A stretch of DNA of 58,811 nucleotides, from assembly GCA_945901795.1 (NCBI GenBank), contig CAMDLP010000016.1, positions 1 to 58,811 of the forward strand. Direction: 5' to 3'. Every line of letters begins with the position of its first letter. Positions within the stretch are counted from its first letter, which is position 1. The position numbers and the translations under genes are program-made. Below the pieces are notes generated by a model. It was not told where the DNA came from and made no database searches. It worked only from the letters and a program-made list of their open reading frames with translations. This stretch comes from Akkermansia muciniphila (lineage in GTDB: Bacteria; Verrucomicrobiota; Verrucomicrobiia; Verrucomicrobiales; Akkermansiaceae). Below are positions 33,871-46,033 of this stretch, piece by piece.

Positions 33871-35261
33871 ACACTCCATCAGACGACCGACGAACCGCGC
33901 ACGACTCGATGGGCGAAATGGAAGTCCCGGCAGACGCGCTTTACGGCGCGTCCACCCAGCGCGCGGTGATGAACTTCCCGATTTCCGGAACCCGTCTGCC
34001 ACCGCGCCTGATCCAAGCCCTCGGCTTGATCAAGAAAGCCGCCGCCGAGACCAACGCGGAGCTCGGCCTGCTAGAACCCGCGCTGGCCGCGTCCATTGCC
34101 GGGGCGGCGGAGGAAATCGCCGCGGGTCTGTATGACGACCAGTTCCCGGTGGACATCTATCAAACCGGCTCGGGCACCTCCACCAACATGAACGTCAACG
34201 AGGTGATCGCGAGCCGCTGCGACCAGCTCTCGGTGGCCGTCCATCCGAACGATCACGTCAATCTCGGGCAATCGTCGAACGACACCTTTCCCACCGCGAT
34301 CCATGTCGCGGCGGCGCAGGAGATCCGCAACCGCCTGGTGCCCGCGCTGGAAAGCCTCGCCACCGCGCTGGAAGCCAAATCGCGGGCCTTTCACGGGGTT
34401 TTGAAAATCGGTCGGACCCATCTGATGGACGCCACGCCAGTCCGGCTCGGCCAGGAGTTCGGCGGCTGGGCGCGCCAGGTCCGGCTGGCGGTCACCCGCG
34501 CGTGGAAGGCGGTGGACGCGCTACTGGAACTGCCGTTAGGCGGCACCGCAGTCGGCACCGGGCTCAACACGCATCCGGATTTCGCCGCCAAGGCGATCGC
34601 CCGGCTGGGAGAGTTGACCGGGATTCCCTTCCGCGAGGCGGAGAACCACTTCGAAGCGCAGTCGTCCAAGGATGCTTGTGTCGAGGCGCACGGTCAGCTC
34701 GCGACCATCGCCGTCTCGCTGCACAAGATCGCTTGCGACGTCCGGCTGTTAGCATCTGGTCCGCGCTGCGGGCTGGGGGAAATCCGGCTGCCCGCCACCC
34801 AGCCCGGCTCGTCGATCATGCCCGGCAAGGTCAATCCGGTGATGGCGGAATCCGTCACCATGGTGGCGGCGCGCGTCGCGGGCAACCAGACGACCATCGC
34901 CTGGTGCGGCGTCGGCGGATTTCTCGAACTCAACGTCTCGATGCCTTTGCTCGCGGCCTGCCTGCTGGAGTCGATCAGTCTGTTGGGAAATGCGGCCGCC
35001 GCGTTCGGCGAGCGCTGCGTCGCCGGGATTCAAGCCGACGAGGAGCGCTGCAACGAGTTCATCGAGCTATCACTCTCGATGGTCACCGCGCTGGCCCCGC
35101 GCATCGGCTACGACCGCGCCGCCGCCATCGCCAAGGAGTCCGGCGCCAGCGGCCGCACTGTCAGGGAGATTTGTGCGAGCCGGCTCGACGAGCTCGGCCT
35201 CACCGCGGCGGAACTCGCCGGGTTGCTCGATGCGACGAGGATGAGCGTCGACGGCGGTTAG
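33867..35261 (+). CDS. fumC: Fumarate hydratase, class II
   Basis: 464 aa from ATG 33867, overlapping the broken aminopeptidase stop. Family signatures are MGEMEVPADALYGASTQRA, TGSGTSTNMNVNEVI, NLGQSSNDTFPTAIH and the fumarase/aspartase loop GSSIMPGKVNPVMAES (catalytic serine about 310). It interconverts fumarate and malate in the TCA cycle. Cofactor-free and oxygen-stable, unlike class I enzymes. Aspartase is the main alternative; the tight match of the N-terminal half to FumC favours fumarase. Confidence 0.92.
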   Translation: MNTPSDDRRTAHDSMGEMEVPADALYGASTQRAVMNFPISGTRLPPRLIQALGLIKKAAAETNAELGLLEPALAASIAGAAEEIAAGLYDDQFPVDIYQTGSGTSTNMNVNEVIASRCDQLSVAVHPNDHVNLGQSSNDTFPTAIHVAAAQEIRNRLVPALESLATALEAKSRAFHGVLKIGRTHLMDATPVRLGQEFGGWARQVRLAVTRAWKAVDALLELPLGGTAVGTGLNTHPDFAAKAIARLGELTGIPFREAENHFEAQSSKDACVEAHGQLATIAVSLHKIACDVRLLASGPRCGLGEIRLPATQPGSSIMPGKVNPVMAESVTMVAARVAGNQTTIAWCGVGGFLELNVSMPLLAACLLESISLLGNAAAAFGERCVAGIQADEERCNEFIELSLSMVTALAPRIGYDRAAAIAKESGASGRTVREICASRLDELGLTAAELAGLLDATRMSVDGG

Positions 35262-35289
35262 CCGATGTGGGGCCGGAACACTTTTTGCC

Positions 35290-37998
<2,709 letters not shown>

Positions 37999-38141
37999 TC
38001 GCGCGGAATGAAGCACGAAGCGTGCACACCTGCCAGCGAACAAGTCGGATGGCGGAAATTCCGGGGAATCGCGGAACTTTTGACAGCCGGGTCAGGATGG
38101 CTATGGTCCTGCCTTTCCAACGAGCCCCACCACTTTTTATC

Positions 38142-39986
38142 ATGAGCGAAACCACCGTCGAAAAACACGTCTTCCAAGCCGAGATCCAGCAATTGCTCGA
38201 TCTGGTCGTCCACTCCCTCTACACCGACAAGGAGATTTTCCTCCGCGAGCTGATTTCCAACGCTTCGGATTCGATGGAAAAACTCCGCCACATCGAGGCC
38301 ACCGAGAAGGACGTGCACGAGCCGACTTTGCCGTTGGAAATCCACATCACCACCGACGCCGAGGCGAAAACCCTGACGATTTCCGATGCCGGCATCGGCA
38401 TGACCCGCGAGGAACTGGTGAAAAATCTGGGCACCATCGCGCACTCGGGGACGAAGGCGTTTCTCAAGTCGGTGAAGGACAGCGGCAGCACGCCGGGCAA
38501 CATGATCGGCCAGTTCGGCGTCGGGTTTTACTCGGCGTTCATGGTGGCGGACGAGGTGAAGGTCCACAGCCGCAGCTGGCGGGCGGAGGGCGAGGAGCTG
38601 GTCTGGATCAGCGACGGCAAGACCGGTTATGAAATCGAGGAATCCCCCGGCCAAGAACGCGGCGTGAAGATCGTGATGCACCTGAAGGAAGAACTCGGCG
38701 AGTATGCCGAGGAAACGCGCATCAAGCATCTCATCGAGCGTTACAGCAATTTCGTCGGCTTCCCGATTTTCCTCAACGGCACCCGCGTCAACGAGGTGGA
38801 AGCGCTGTGGCTGAAGAACAAGTCGGAGATCACCGAGGACGAATACAAGGCGTTCTATCAATTTGCCTGCAAGGCCTGGGACGAGCCGGCCTATCGCCTG
38901 CATTTCAGCGCCGACGCGCCGATCGCGATCAACGCGCTGGTCTTCGCGCCGAGCGAGAATCCCGAACGCACGGGCTTCGGCAAGGTCGAGGGCGGCGTCT
39001 CGCTCTACTCGAAGAAAGTGCTCATCGACGCCGACCCAAAAGGCCTGCTGCCCGACTGGATGCGCTTCATGAAGGGCGTCGTCGACAGCGCGGACCTGCC
39101 GCTCAACATCTCGCGGGAAACGATGCAGGACAGCGCGCTGATCCGCAAACTCGGCGCGGTCATCAGCAAGCGCGTGATCAAGATGTTTGAAAAGGAAGCC
39201 GAAGCCGATCCGGAGAAATACCGCGGCTTCTACAAGAAGTTCGACCGCTTCTTCAAGGAAGGCATCGCCACGGACTATCCGAACCGCGACGCGCTGGCCA
39301 AGCTGCTGCGCTTCGAGTCGTCCCTGACAGAACCGGGCGCGGTCTGCGGCTTCACGGACTATGTCTCGCGGGCGAAGGACGGGCAGGAGTCGATTTACTA
39401 TCTGGTCGGAGCCGGTCGCGAGCAGGTTGAAAGCAGCCCTTACGTGGAGGCGTTCAAGGCGCGCGGGCTGGAGGTGGTTTATTTCACCGACGCGGTGGAC
39501 GAATACGTCGTCGAGTCGCTCGGTGAGTTCGATGGCAAGAAGCTCGTTTCCATCCGCCACGGCGGCGTGGAGCTGGAGGAGCACGCGCCGGAAGGCGACG
39601 CTCTATCCGAAGAGCAGACGGCCGCGCTTTGCGAGTTCCTCAAGCAAGAACTCGGCGACCGCGTGACGCGCGTCGCCAGCGGCAAGCGGCTGGTGGACAG
39701 CCCGGTGATCGCGCTCGTCCCGACGGACGGCATGAGCCCGCAGATGCGCCAGATGATGAAGGCGATGGACGAGAATTTCAAAGACGAGATCAAGGTGGAG
39801 CTGGAGATCAACCCGCGCCATCCGCTCGTCAAGAAGCTGTCCGAGGCCAAGGATTCCAACCCCGAGCTGGCGAAGCTGGTGGCGTTGCAATTGCTGGACA
39901 ACGCGCTGATCGCCGCCGGCCTGTTGGAAGACGCCCGCGACACGGTTTCCCGCATGAATACTCTGATGGAGAAGGCGATGGGCTGA
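38142..39986 (+). CDS. htpG: Molecular chaperone HtpG (Hsp90)
   Basis: 614 aa from ATG 38142. The GHKL ATPase is intact: FLRELISNASDSMEKLR, DAGIGMTREEL and IGQFGVGFYSAFMVAD. The middle domain has LPLNISRETMQ with the catalytic arginine, and the C-terminal dimerisation domain is full-length. A stress chaperone in the cytoplasm. It starts 98 bases downstream of an earlier open-frame shadow and is followed by an exonuclease gene overlapping by one base (TGATG). Confidence 0.96.
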   Translation: MSETTVEKHVFQAEIQQLLDLVVHSLYTDKEIFLRELISNASDSMEKLRHIEATEKDVHEPTLPLEIHITTDAEAKTLTISDAGIGMTREELVKNLGTIAHSGTKAFLKSVKDSGSTPGNMIGQFGVGFYSAFMVADEVKVHSRSWRAEGEELVWISDGKTGYEIEESPGQERGVKIVMHLKEELGEYAEETRIKHLIERYSNFVGFPIFLNGTRVNEVEALWLKNKSEITEDEYKAFYQFACKAWDEPAYRLHFSADAPIAINALVFAPSENPERTGFGKVEGGVSLYSKKVLIDADPKGLLPDWMRFMKGVVDSADLPLNISRETMQDSALIRKLGAVISKRVIKMFEKEAEADPEKYRGFYKKFDRFFKEGIATDYPNRDALAKLLRFESSLTEPGAVCGFTDYVSRAKDGQESIYYLVGAGREQVESSPYVEAFKARGLEVVYFTDAVDEYVVESLGEFDGKKLVSIRHGGVELEEHAPEGDALSEEQTAALCEFLKQELGDRVTRVASGKRLVDSPVIALVPTDGMSPQMRQMMKAMDENFKDEIKVELEINPRHPLVKKLSEAKDSNPELAKLVALQLLDNALIAAGLLEDARDTVSRMNTLMEKAMG

Positions 39987-40693
39987 TGAAAGCCTTCTGC
40001 CCCGAGTGCAAAAACAGCCTGACCGGACCCAAGTCCGCGATGGGAACGCGCGTGGATTGCCCCGAGTGCCGGCATTCGTTCTACTGGACGGACCGCCAGC
40101 ACGCCGGGGAAACCTTCGTGGTCTATGACTTGGAAACGACCGGGCTGGACCCGGAGCAGGACGAGTTCATCCAGATCGCCGCGATGCGCTTCACCGCGGG
40201 CTGCCTGTGCCCGGAGGAAACCTTCGCCAGCTTCGCGAAACCACGGCGGCCGATTTCCTCGTTCATCGAGAGCTACACCGGCGTGGGAAACGACCACGTG
40301 GCGGACGCGAACCGGCCGGAGGAAGTGCTCTGCGAGTTCGCCGCGTGGTCGGGGGATTCCACGCTCATCGCCCACAACGGCCTGCGGTTTGATAGTAAAT
40401 TTCTAGCAGCCACCTGCCGCCGCCACGGCCTGCCGACGCGCGAGGTTCATAGCATCGACTCGATCCACATGTCGAAGATGTTGTTCGGCAAAACCCGCGG
40501 CACCGGCCACTCGCTGGATCACTTGGTTTCCCGCCTGCGGATCGACCAGCAAGGCATCCGCCGCCACGACGCGCGCGGCGACGTGGAAATCCTCGGCCGC
40601 GCCGTGGCCGGGATGTGGCAGCGCCTCGGCTTGGACCGGGCCTTCAACGGCGTGCCAAGGCACGGTGCGTTCCTGCCGAACGCCCGTCTTTAA
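39986..40693 (+). CDS. DEDDh 3'-5' exonuclease with N-terminal zinc ribbon
   Basis: 235 aa from ATG 39986. A zinc ribbon opens the protein: CPEC at about 5-8 and CPEC at about 24-27. The DnaQ-like exonuclease follows: VYDLETTGLDP (DxE), IAHNGLRFDSKFLAA (second aspartate) and RRHDARGDVEIL (HxxxxD). Such proteins degrade single-stranded ends in replication proofreading, repair or RNA turnover. The zinc ribbon fusion suggests a targeted substrate. It overlaps the htpG stop by one base, so it is probably co-translated with the chaperone. Confidence 0.85.
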   Translation: MKAFCPECKNSLTGPKSAMGTRVDCPECRHSFYWTDRQHAGETFVVYDLETTGLDPEQDEFIQIAAMRFTAGCLCPEETFASFAKPRRPISSFIESYTGVGNDHVADANRPEEVLCEFAAWSGDSTLIAHNGLRFDSKFLAATCRRHGLPTREVHSIDSIHMSKMLFGKTRGTGHSLDHLVSRLRIDQQGIRRHDARGDVEILGRAVAGMWQRLGLDRAFNGVPRHGAFLPNARL

Positions 40694-41097
40694 GACAGGC
40701 CCACATCCGCCCACTTAAAAGGGGCCCACACCAGGGAAAGGACGTGGCGAAATCCGGGATGAAGAGTTTTTTCACCGCCAAGGCGCCAAGTTAAATGGGA
40801 GATGGATTGTGTTTGTGAGGAGATTTCCCATTTCGCTGGAGGTCCCGGCCCTGCCCGTTAGCTTGGCGGGCGACAAGGTCCATGCCGGCCTCTCTTCCAT
40901 TTCAGCGATTCCGAATTTACCCGGCGAGATCAGGCACGGGATGTCCCTCGGAATCAGCCTCATCCCGGCCGCTGGATAGACGCGCCCGATTCGAGATATT
41001 TGTTGTCAAATCAAGGGTTTACGACCCATCCTCCGCAAGTAACCCCGCTGGATATCAGGTCCAGCGATCCTAAGAATAAAGACGGTTGTGCAGAATA
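40694..41097. other. 404-base intergenic region
   Basis: No gene is seen. It contains an inverted repeat AAATGGGA/TCCCATTT (40793-40800 with 40826-40833) and a 7-base stem CGCTGGA/TCCAGCG (41046-41066) 31 bases before the DUF1275 start, which might be an operator. The sequence becomes poorer in GC toward the right end. Confidence 0.5.
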
Positions 41098-41766
41098 ATG
41101 AAGACTCGAAAATTCATCCTCTCGGGCGGTTGCGGTCTCGCTTTTGGTGCCGCATTCGCCAACACGGGTCTTGTGTTGCACACTGGAACTTCAGTTAGCC
41201 ATCTCACGGGAGATGTCGCGCGAATGACCATCAATTTAGCGAGGTGGTCGCCCTCAATGTTTGGGGAATTGCTGCGTGTCGGTGTAGCTGCGGGACTTTT
41301 TCTCGTTGGAGCCACACTCGCGGGATTTGTGATCCATCATCCCAATCTCGATCTCGCACGTCCCTACGGAAGAACAATTACAAGCATCGGTTGCCTCCTG
41401 CTGATTGCCTACTTCTGCGTAGCTCAACTTCCCATTGTAAGTATTGGCCTGGCTGCGTTTGCGTGTGGTCTTCAGAATGCGCTCGCTACTCATTACCGGG
41501 GTGTAATCCTAAGGACAACACACCTAACTGGAATGATGACCGATTTTGGAGTGACGCTTGGAATGCGATTTCGTGGATACGATGTTCCGGGGTGGAAGAT
41601 CCGTGTGCCAGCCATGCTGATGGTCTCGTTTTTTCTTGGAGGAGTTTTAGCCGCATATTTCCATTTTTCTGGATATGATGCCATCATGATTGCTGGCATT
41701 GGCTACGTGTTTTCCGGCATTGGCTGGAGTATTTGGAAGCGCCGTTCGGCAGTCATCTCAAAATAA
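41098..41766 (+). CDS. DUF1275 (YoaK-family) membrane protein
   Basis: 222 aa from ATG 41098. About six TM segments. Family marks: AFANTGLVLHTGTSVSHLTG near the start, AAFACGLQNALATHYRGVIL (about 125-144) and LRTTHLTGMMTDFGVTLG. The transport or sensing role of DUF1275 is unknown. By eye its base composition is nearer 50 % GC, clearly lower than its neighbours, and it is bordered by remnants, which fits horizontal acquisition. No operon partner. Confidence 0.85.
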   Translation: MKTRKFILSGGCGLAFGAAFANTGLVLHTGTSVSHLTGDVARMTINLARWSPSMFGELLRVGVAAGLFLVGATLAGFVIHHPNLDLARPYGRTITSIGCLLLIAYFCVAQLPIVSIGLAAFACGLQNALATHYRGVILRTTHLTGMMTDFGVTLGMRFRGYDVPGWKIRVPAMLMVSFFLGGVLAAYFHFSGYDAIMIAGIGYVFSGIGWSIWKRRSAVISK

Positions 41767-41957
41767 GAAGCGCAACAAGCCGCCCCGTGACAACCCCTAC
41801 CAGCCGCCCGGTTTCAATCAGACTCGGGCATCAGGCCCGTAGTGAAGAACGATCCGGACGGCTTTGGCTCCGTGCCTCCCTCCATGCGATCAGGCTCGTG
41901 GGCGGCGCCGCTTGGAGCTGATGATGGAGGTGACAGGAAACCGCCACGTTTCCGGAC

Positions 41958-42256
41958 TTAGGCGGCGCGTTGCACGCTTGGGTCGCTCCAATCGGAATAG
42001 GAGGTGGTGCCACCCAGGGTGCGGCCTTCGTAGAGATACAGGCGGCCGGGGATCAGGTTGGGCACCGCGATGCTGCGCGAGCTGGTGCTGAACGCCACGG
42101 GCATGAACTCGCCGGGCTTGCCCTCGTCGTCTTTCAGGTGAGAATGCACGGAGCGAGACGCTCCAAGCACGGTCTGGGGCGGGACGCCCACAGCCACGCG
42201 GCGGACGCGTTCCGCCGCTTGATCAAAATCCAGATTGCCCTGCGGCGGCGGATGGC
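41958..42256 (-). pseudogene. Remnant of a fibronectin-type-III-like protein (C-terminal part)
   Basis: Minus-strand frame ending with a stop at 41958-41960. About 95 residues look protein-like: QGNLDFDQAAERVRRVAVGV, then FMPVAFSTSSRSIAVPNLIP, LYLYEGRTLGGTT and the end YSDWSDPSVQRAA. This matches the style of C-terminal FN3 domains (NLxPGxLYxFExRTLGG...WSDP) of verrucomicrobial hypothetical proteins. No start is found: the frame simply runs into the antisense of pepP. It is therefore a truncated copy. The preceding 190 bases (41767-41957) hold no recognisable gene. Confidence 0.5.
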
Positions 42257-42269
42257 TTGAACTCCCGGC

Positions 42270-43559
42270 GTGCGCTACGAACCGATTGCTCCTGATTTTT
42301 TTGTCCGCAACCGCGGGAACCTCCGCGGATTGCTGAAGCCGAACAGTATGGTGATCGTCCTGGCGAATGACATCTACCCGACCAACGCGGACGGGACGAT
42401 GGCTTTCAAGCAGAACAGCGACCTCTTCTATCTGACCGGCGTGGATCAGGAGGAGACGACGCTGGTGCTCATGCCGGATGCGGTCGATCCGAAGGAGCGG
42501 GAGATTTTGTTCGTGAAGGAGACCAGCGAGCTGATCGCGGTCTGGGAGGGTGAGAAGCTCACCAAGGAACAGGCGCGGGCGGCGACGGGGATCGAGCGGG
42601 TGGAGTGGTCCCACACCTTTGAGGGGTTCCTGCATCGCCTGGTGCCGCAGGTGGAGCATGTTTACCTGCTGACTAACGAGCATCTGCGGGCGAGCGTGGT
42701 GGTGGAGACCCGCAACGCGCGGTTCATCAAGGACTGCCAGGCGCGCTATCCGCTGCACCGTTACGAGCGGCTCGCGCCCTTGCTCCACCGCTTGCGGATG
42801 ACTAAGGACGCGGAGGAGATCAAGATGCTCCAGCGGGCCTGCGACATCACGGAGGCGGGGTTCCGGCGGGTGCTGGGATTCATCAAGCCGGGCGTCGGCG
42901 AGTGGGAGATTGAGGCGGAGCTGCTGCACGAGTTCGTCCGCCGCGGGTCGCGGGGGTTTTCCTATTCGCCGATCATCGGGACCGGGAAAAACGCCTGCGT
43001 GCTTCACTACGTGGAGAACGACAAGGTTTGCAAGGATGGGGAAATGATCCTGATGGACGTGGCCGCCGAATACGCGGGCTGGGCCTCCGACCTGACGCGC
43101 ACGGTGCCCGCGAACGGGAAATTCACCAAGCGCCAGCGCGACGTTTACAACGCGGTCCTGCGGGTCTTCCGCGGCGCGAATGACATCCTCCGCCCCGGCA
43201 ACACACCGATGGAATATCAGAAACAAGTCATCGAGCTGATGGAGCGCGAGCTCGTCGGGCTGGGATTATTCACGGCCAAGGAGGCCCGCGAGCAAGGGCC
43301 AGACAAGGCGCTGGTGAAGAAATATTTCATGCACGGCACCTCGCACCACCTCGGGCTCGACGTCCACGATGTCGCCCCGCCACATGAGCCGTTCGCGGAG
43401 GGGATGGTCTTCACCATCGAGCCGGGAATCTACATCCGCGAGGAAGCGCTGGGCGTGCGCTTGGAAAACGACTTCGTGATCGGCAAGGACGGGAATTTCG
43501 ACCTGATGGGCAAGATCCCGATCGAAGCGGAGGAAATCGAAGCGCTGATGCGCGGGTGA
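42270..43559 (+). CDS. pepP: Xaa-Pro aminopeptidase (M24B family)
   Basis: 429 aa starting at GTG 42270 (MRYEPIAPDFFVRNR). An N-terminal creatinase-like domain includes QNSDLFYLTGVDQEE. The pita-bread metallopeptidase has the metal ligands: the aspartates in DVAAEYAGWASDLTRTVPANG, the histidine in GTSHHLGLDVHDV, and the glutamates in FTIEPGIYI and GVRLENDFVI. It removes N-terminal residues ahead of proline. No partner gene is evident. Confidence 0.93.
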   Translation: MRYEPIAPDFFVRNRGNLRGLLKPNSMVIVLANDIYPTNADGTMAFKQNSDLFYLTGVDQEETTLVLMPDAVDPKEREILFVKETSELIAVWEGEKLTKEQARAATGIERVEWSHTFEGFLHRLVPQVEHVYLLTNEHLRASVVVETRNARFIKDCQARYPLHRYERLAPLLHRLRMTKDAEEIKMLQRACDITEAGFRRVLGFIKPGVGEWEIEAELLHEFVRRGSRGFSYSPIIGTGKNACVLHYVENDKVCKDGEMILMDVAAEYAGWASDLTRTVPANGKFTKRQRDVYNAVLRVFRGANDILRPGNTPMEYQKQVIELMERELVGLGLFTAKEAREQGPDKALVKKYFMHGTSHHLGLDVHDVAPPHEPFAEGMVFTIEPGIYIREEALGVRLENDFVIGKDGNFDLMGKIPIEAEEIEALMRG

Positions 43560-43586
43560 GTCGTGGAGGCTTGGGATTCCCTTGAA

Positions 43587-44768
43587 ATGCCCTCTGTGAT
43601 TTCCCAATCTCCCGGCGTGCCTCCGTCCGACCCGCGCCCCATCGCTTTCTTCGCGCACGAGCGCGGCGACGCGCGGATCGTGAAGCGCATCGCCGCGCTG
43701 CAGGACCAGGGCCGGAAAGTCATCGGTTTCACCTTCCACCGGGAGCGCGACAAGGCGGACCTTCGTCCGACTTGGAAAAACATCCATCTCGGCACCACCT
43801 ACAACCGCCGCTACCTCCAGCGGCTGTGGGCGTTTGTGAAATGCACCGGCGTGCTGTGGGCGAACCGGGAGCTTCTGGGAGATTGCGCGCTCATCTACGT
43901 GGTCAACACGGACAACGCCGTCCTGGCACTGCTAGGCCGCTTCTTCGCGGGCCGCCGGGTGCCGCTCGTCCTGGAGCTGGCGGACATCCAGCCCGCGATG
44001 ACCGGGCGCGGAGTGATTTCGAAGATTCTGCGCGCCATCGAGCGCGCGGTGCTGGACCGCACGGCGCTGCTGGTCACGACCTCGCAGGGCTTCGTCCGCG
44101 AGTATTTTTTGCCGGTGCAGGGCTACAGCGGGGAGATTTTTCTGTTGGAGAATAAAGTCTATCCGAGTCGCAGGCTGCCACCGGCCGCGTTGGAAAACAC
44201 CGCGCCGGTAGCTGCCGGGCGGCCGTGGGTGATCGGTTGCTTCGGCGCGCTGCGCTGTCGCCGGAGCCTCGAACTCATGCACGCGTTGGCGCTTAGACTC
44301 GGCGACCGCGTCCGCATCGTCCTGCGTGGCTATCCGGCGGGCTTGATCTCCGATGACTTCGATCGACTGCTCGGCGATCTGCCGAATTTCGAGTTCGGCG
44401 GTTCTTATTTCTATCCGGACGAGCTGGCGGATCTCTATGCGGAAATCGATTTCAACTGGGCCTTCGACATGAGCGATCCTGACGGCAACTCCGCCTGGCT
44501 GCTGCCTAACCGGATTTACGAGGGTGGTTGTTTCGGCGTGCCGGTCATAGGCGCGAAGGGGACGGAAACCGGCCGCTGGATCGAGGAGCACGCGCTTGGC
44601 TGGACTTTCGCCGAGTCTCTGGAAGAGAATCTAGCGGATTTTTTGGAGTCGCTGGATCCGGCGGATTGGGAGGTGGTGAAACGCCGTTGCGCCACCCACC
44701 CGCGCGGCGAGTTCACCGGTGAGGCGGATTACGTCCGGCTTGCGGAGCGCTTGAATCAAATGGGGTGA
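43587..44768 (+). CDS. Glycosyltransferase family 4-like protein
   Basis: 393 aa from ATG 43587 (a GTG at 43563 would add 8). It reads like a GT-B glycosyltransferase: RPIAFFAHERGDARIVKRIA at the start, VLELADIQPAMTG, IERAVLDRTALLVTTSQGFV and, in the nucleotide-sugar domain, GCFGALRCRRSLELM and NRIYEGGCFGVPVIG. Donor and acceptor are unknown. It is convergent with the minus-strand polysaccharide genes, with only 8 bases between the ends, and probably belongs to the same pathway. Confidence 0.75.
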   Translation: MPSVISQSPGVPPSDPRPIAFFAHERGDARIVKRIAALQDQGRKVIGFTFHRERDKADLRPTWKNIHLGTTYNRRYLQRLWAFVKCTGVLWANRELLGDCALIYVVNTDNAVLALLGRFFAGRRVPLVLELADIQPAMTGRGVISKILRAIERAVLDRTALLVTTSQGFVREYFLPVQGYSGEIFLLENKVYPSRRLPPAALENTAPVAAGRPWVIGCFGALRCRRSLELMHALALRLGDRVRIVLRGYPAGLISDDFDRLLGDLPNFEFGGSYFYPDELADLYAEIDFNWAFDMSDPDGNSAWLLPNRIYEGGCFGVPVIGAKGTETGRWIEEHALGWTFAESLEENLADFLESLDPADWEVVKRRCATHPRGEFTGEADYVRLAERLNQMG

Positions 44769-44776
44769 AAAGCCGG

Positions 44777-46033
44777 TCACAACGACTCCAGAAGTTCTCC
44801 CAGAATCCGGTCCAGGCGCTCCAGCGAGTGGTGCTCGCGATAATCCGCGAAGCGGGGGGAGAGCGGCTTGCCATCGCGAGCGGTGAGGGCTGCGAGATGC
44901 GGGATGGCGGCGAGCGCTTGTGCCGCGTTTCCCTCAGGAATGGTGAGGCCGAGGCGGTAGGTTTCCACGCGGTTGCCGACGCATTCGCCGGCGGTGGCGA
45001 GGCTGGGAATCTCGAAGACGGCGGCCTTGCTCAGCGTGCCGCTGCTGCCCTCGAAGCTTTCATAGGCGGCCCATACGATATCGAAGGCGCGGAAGAGCGA
45101 ATTGTAGTCCGCCTCGTTAGGAATGCGCCCGGCGGCGGGATCGAAGTGGATGTTGTGGATTTTTCCGGCGGCGACGCCCTCGACGAGCGCGTGGATTTCC
45201 GCCTGCTCGGCTTTGGTAAATTGCGGGAGGTGGATGGTGCCGGCGCAGACGAAGTAGTAGGGGAGACCCGCCTCGCGCGCGAGTTCCGCGGTGCGGAGGA
45301 GGGTCAGGAATCCCTTGCGGCGCTCGAGGCCGATGATGCCGATGATTTTCCGCCCGGCGGCTTTGCGCTGGATTTCCAAGGCGAGCGGAAACGGCTCGGC
45401 GGGGAGATCCGCCTGCGTGACATCCGGATAGGCGGTAACTCTAACGCCGGATTTCTCCATGGCCGGGATGAAGCGCTCGTCGAGCACGCCGATGCCGCGG
45501 CAGAGGTTGCTGCGGATGAGGGCGTCGCCCTTGGCGAGAAGACGCAGCGATTTTTTCAGCGACGGGGATTCGCCGTGATGATGGTTTCTCAGATAGAGTC
45601 CACTCCACGGCCGGTTGAGCAGGATTCCGGGAATGGCCGGAATCGGCAGAAAGCGCAGGTAGCTGTCGAGATAGGGGAAAAAGACGAGGTCGGCATGCAG
45701 GCCGCTGGCGGCTTCTGCCTGGGCGAGGATTTCGGCGGCTTGTTTCCAGCGGGAAAAGGTGCGGGCGGGATCGCCTTCGAAGCGGCCCCTGAAGAAGCTG
45801 CGGCTGCCGGTGGGAAGCTGGTGGAAATGGACGCGACGGGTGAGGATGGCGGCGGTGTCCGCATCCACGGTCTGGAGCAGGTCGCGCATCGCGGCTTCCG
45901 GTTCGGGGCAGAGGCCGATGACCCGCGCGCCGGCGCGCAGGAAGGACGCGGTGAACTGGCTGAAATACATGGGGTGATGCCCGATCCAGAGGGGATCGAT
46001 CAGCGCCACGGTTTTTCCATTTTCCGGCATCAT
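44777..46033 (-). CDS. Glycosyltransferase-like protein
   Basis: 418 aa from the ATG at 46031-46033, which overlaps the stop of the upstream gene (ATGA); the longer frame is a shadow. Start MMPENGKTVALIDPLWIGHH. A GT-B-like pattern: SNLCRGIGVLDERFIPAMEK, KIIGIIGLERRKGFLTLLRT (start of the C-terminal domain), then FEGSSGTLSKAAVFEIPSLA, the position of the donor-binding E-rich loop. I infer a role in exopolysaccharide or O-antigen synthesis from the two upstream genes. The exact family is not certain. Confidence 0.7.
   Translation of the reverse strand: MMPENGKTVALIDPLWIGHHPMYFSQFTASFLRAGARVIGLCPEPEAAMRDLLQTVDADTAAILTRRVHFHQLPTGSRSFFRGRFEGDPARTFSRWKQAAEILAQAEAASGLHADLVFFPYLDSYLRFLPIPAIPGILLNRPWSGLYLRNHHHGESPSLKKSLRLLAKGDALIRSNLCRGIGVLDERFIPAMEKSGVRVTAYPDVTQADLPAEPFPLALEIQRKAAGRKIIGIIGLERRKGFLTLLRTAELAREAGLPYYFVCAGTIHLPQFTKAEQAEIHALVEGVAAGKIHNIHFDPAAGRIPNEADYNSLFRAFDIVWAAYESFEGSSGTLSKAAVFEIPSLATAGECVGNRVETYRLGLTIPEGNAAQALAAIPHLAALTARDGKPLSPRFADYREHHSLERLDRILGELLESL

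Noticed and set aside
41046..41066. 7-base stem ahead of DUF1275 as a riboswitch
   Set aside because: A single small stem-loop with no conserved riboswitch core; listed only as a possible operator in the gap description.
41767..41957. Proline-rich 25-codon frame after the DUF1275 stop
   Set aside because: Short, without a start or a recognisable domain; cannot be told from chance.
42257..43226. Upper part of a 422-codon minus-strand frame across pepP
   Set aside because: This part is the antisense shadow of pepP. Only the last 95 or so codons (41958-42256), outside pepP, look like true protein.
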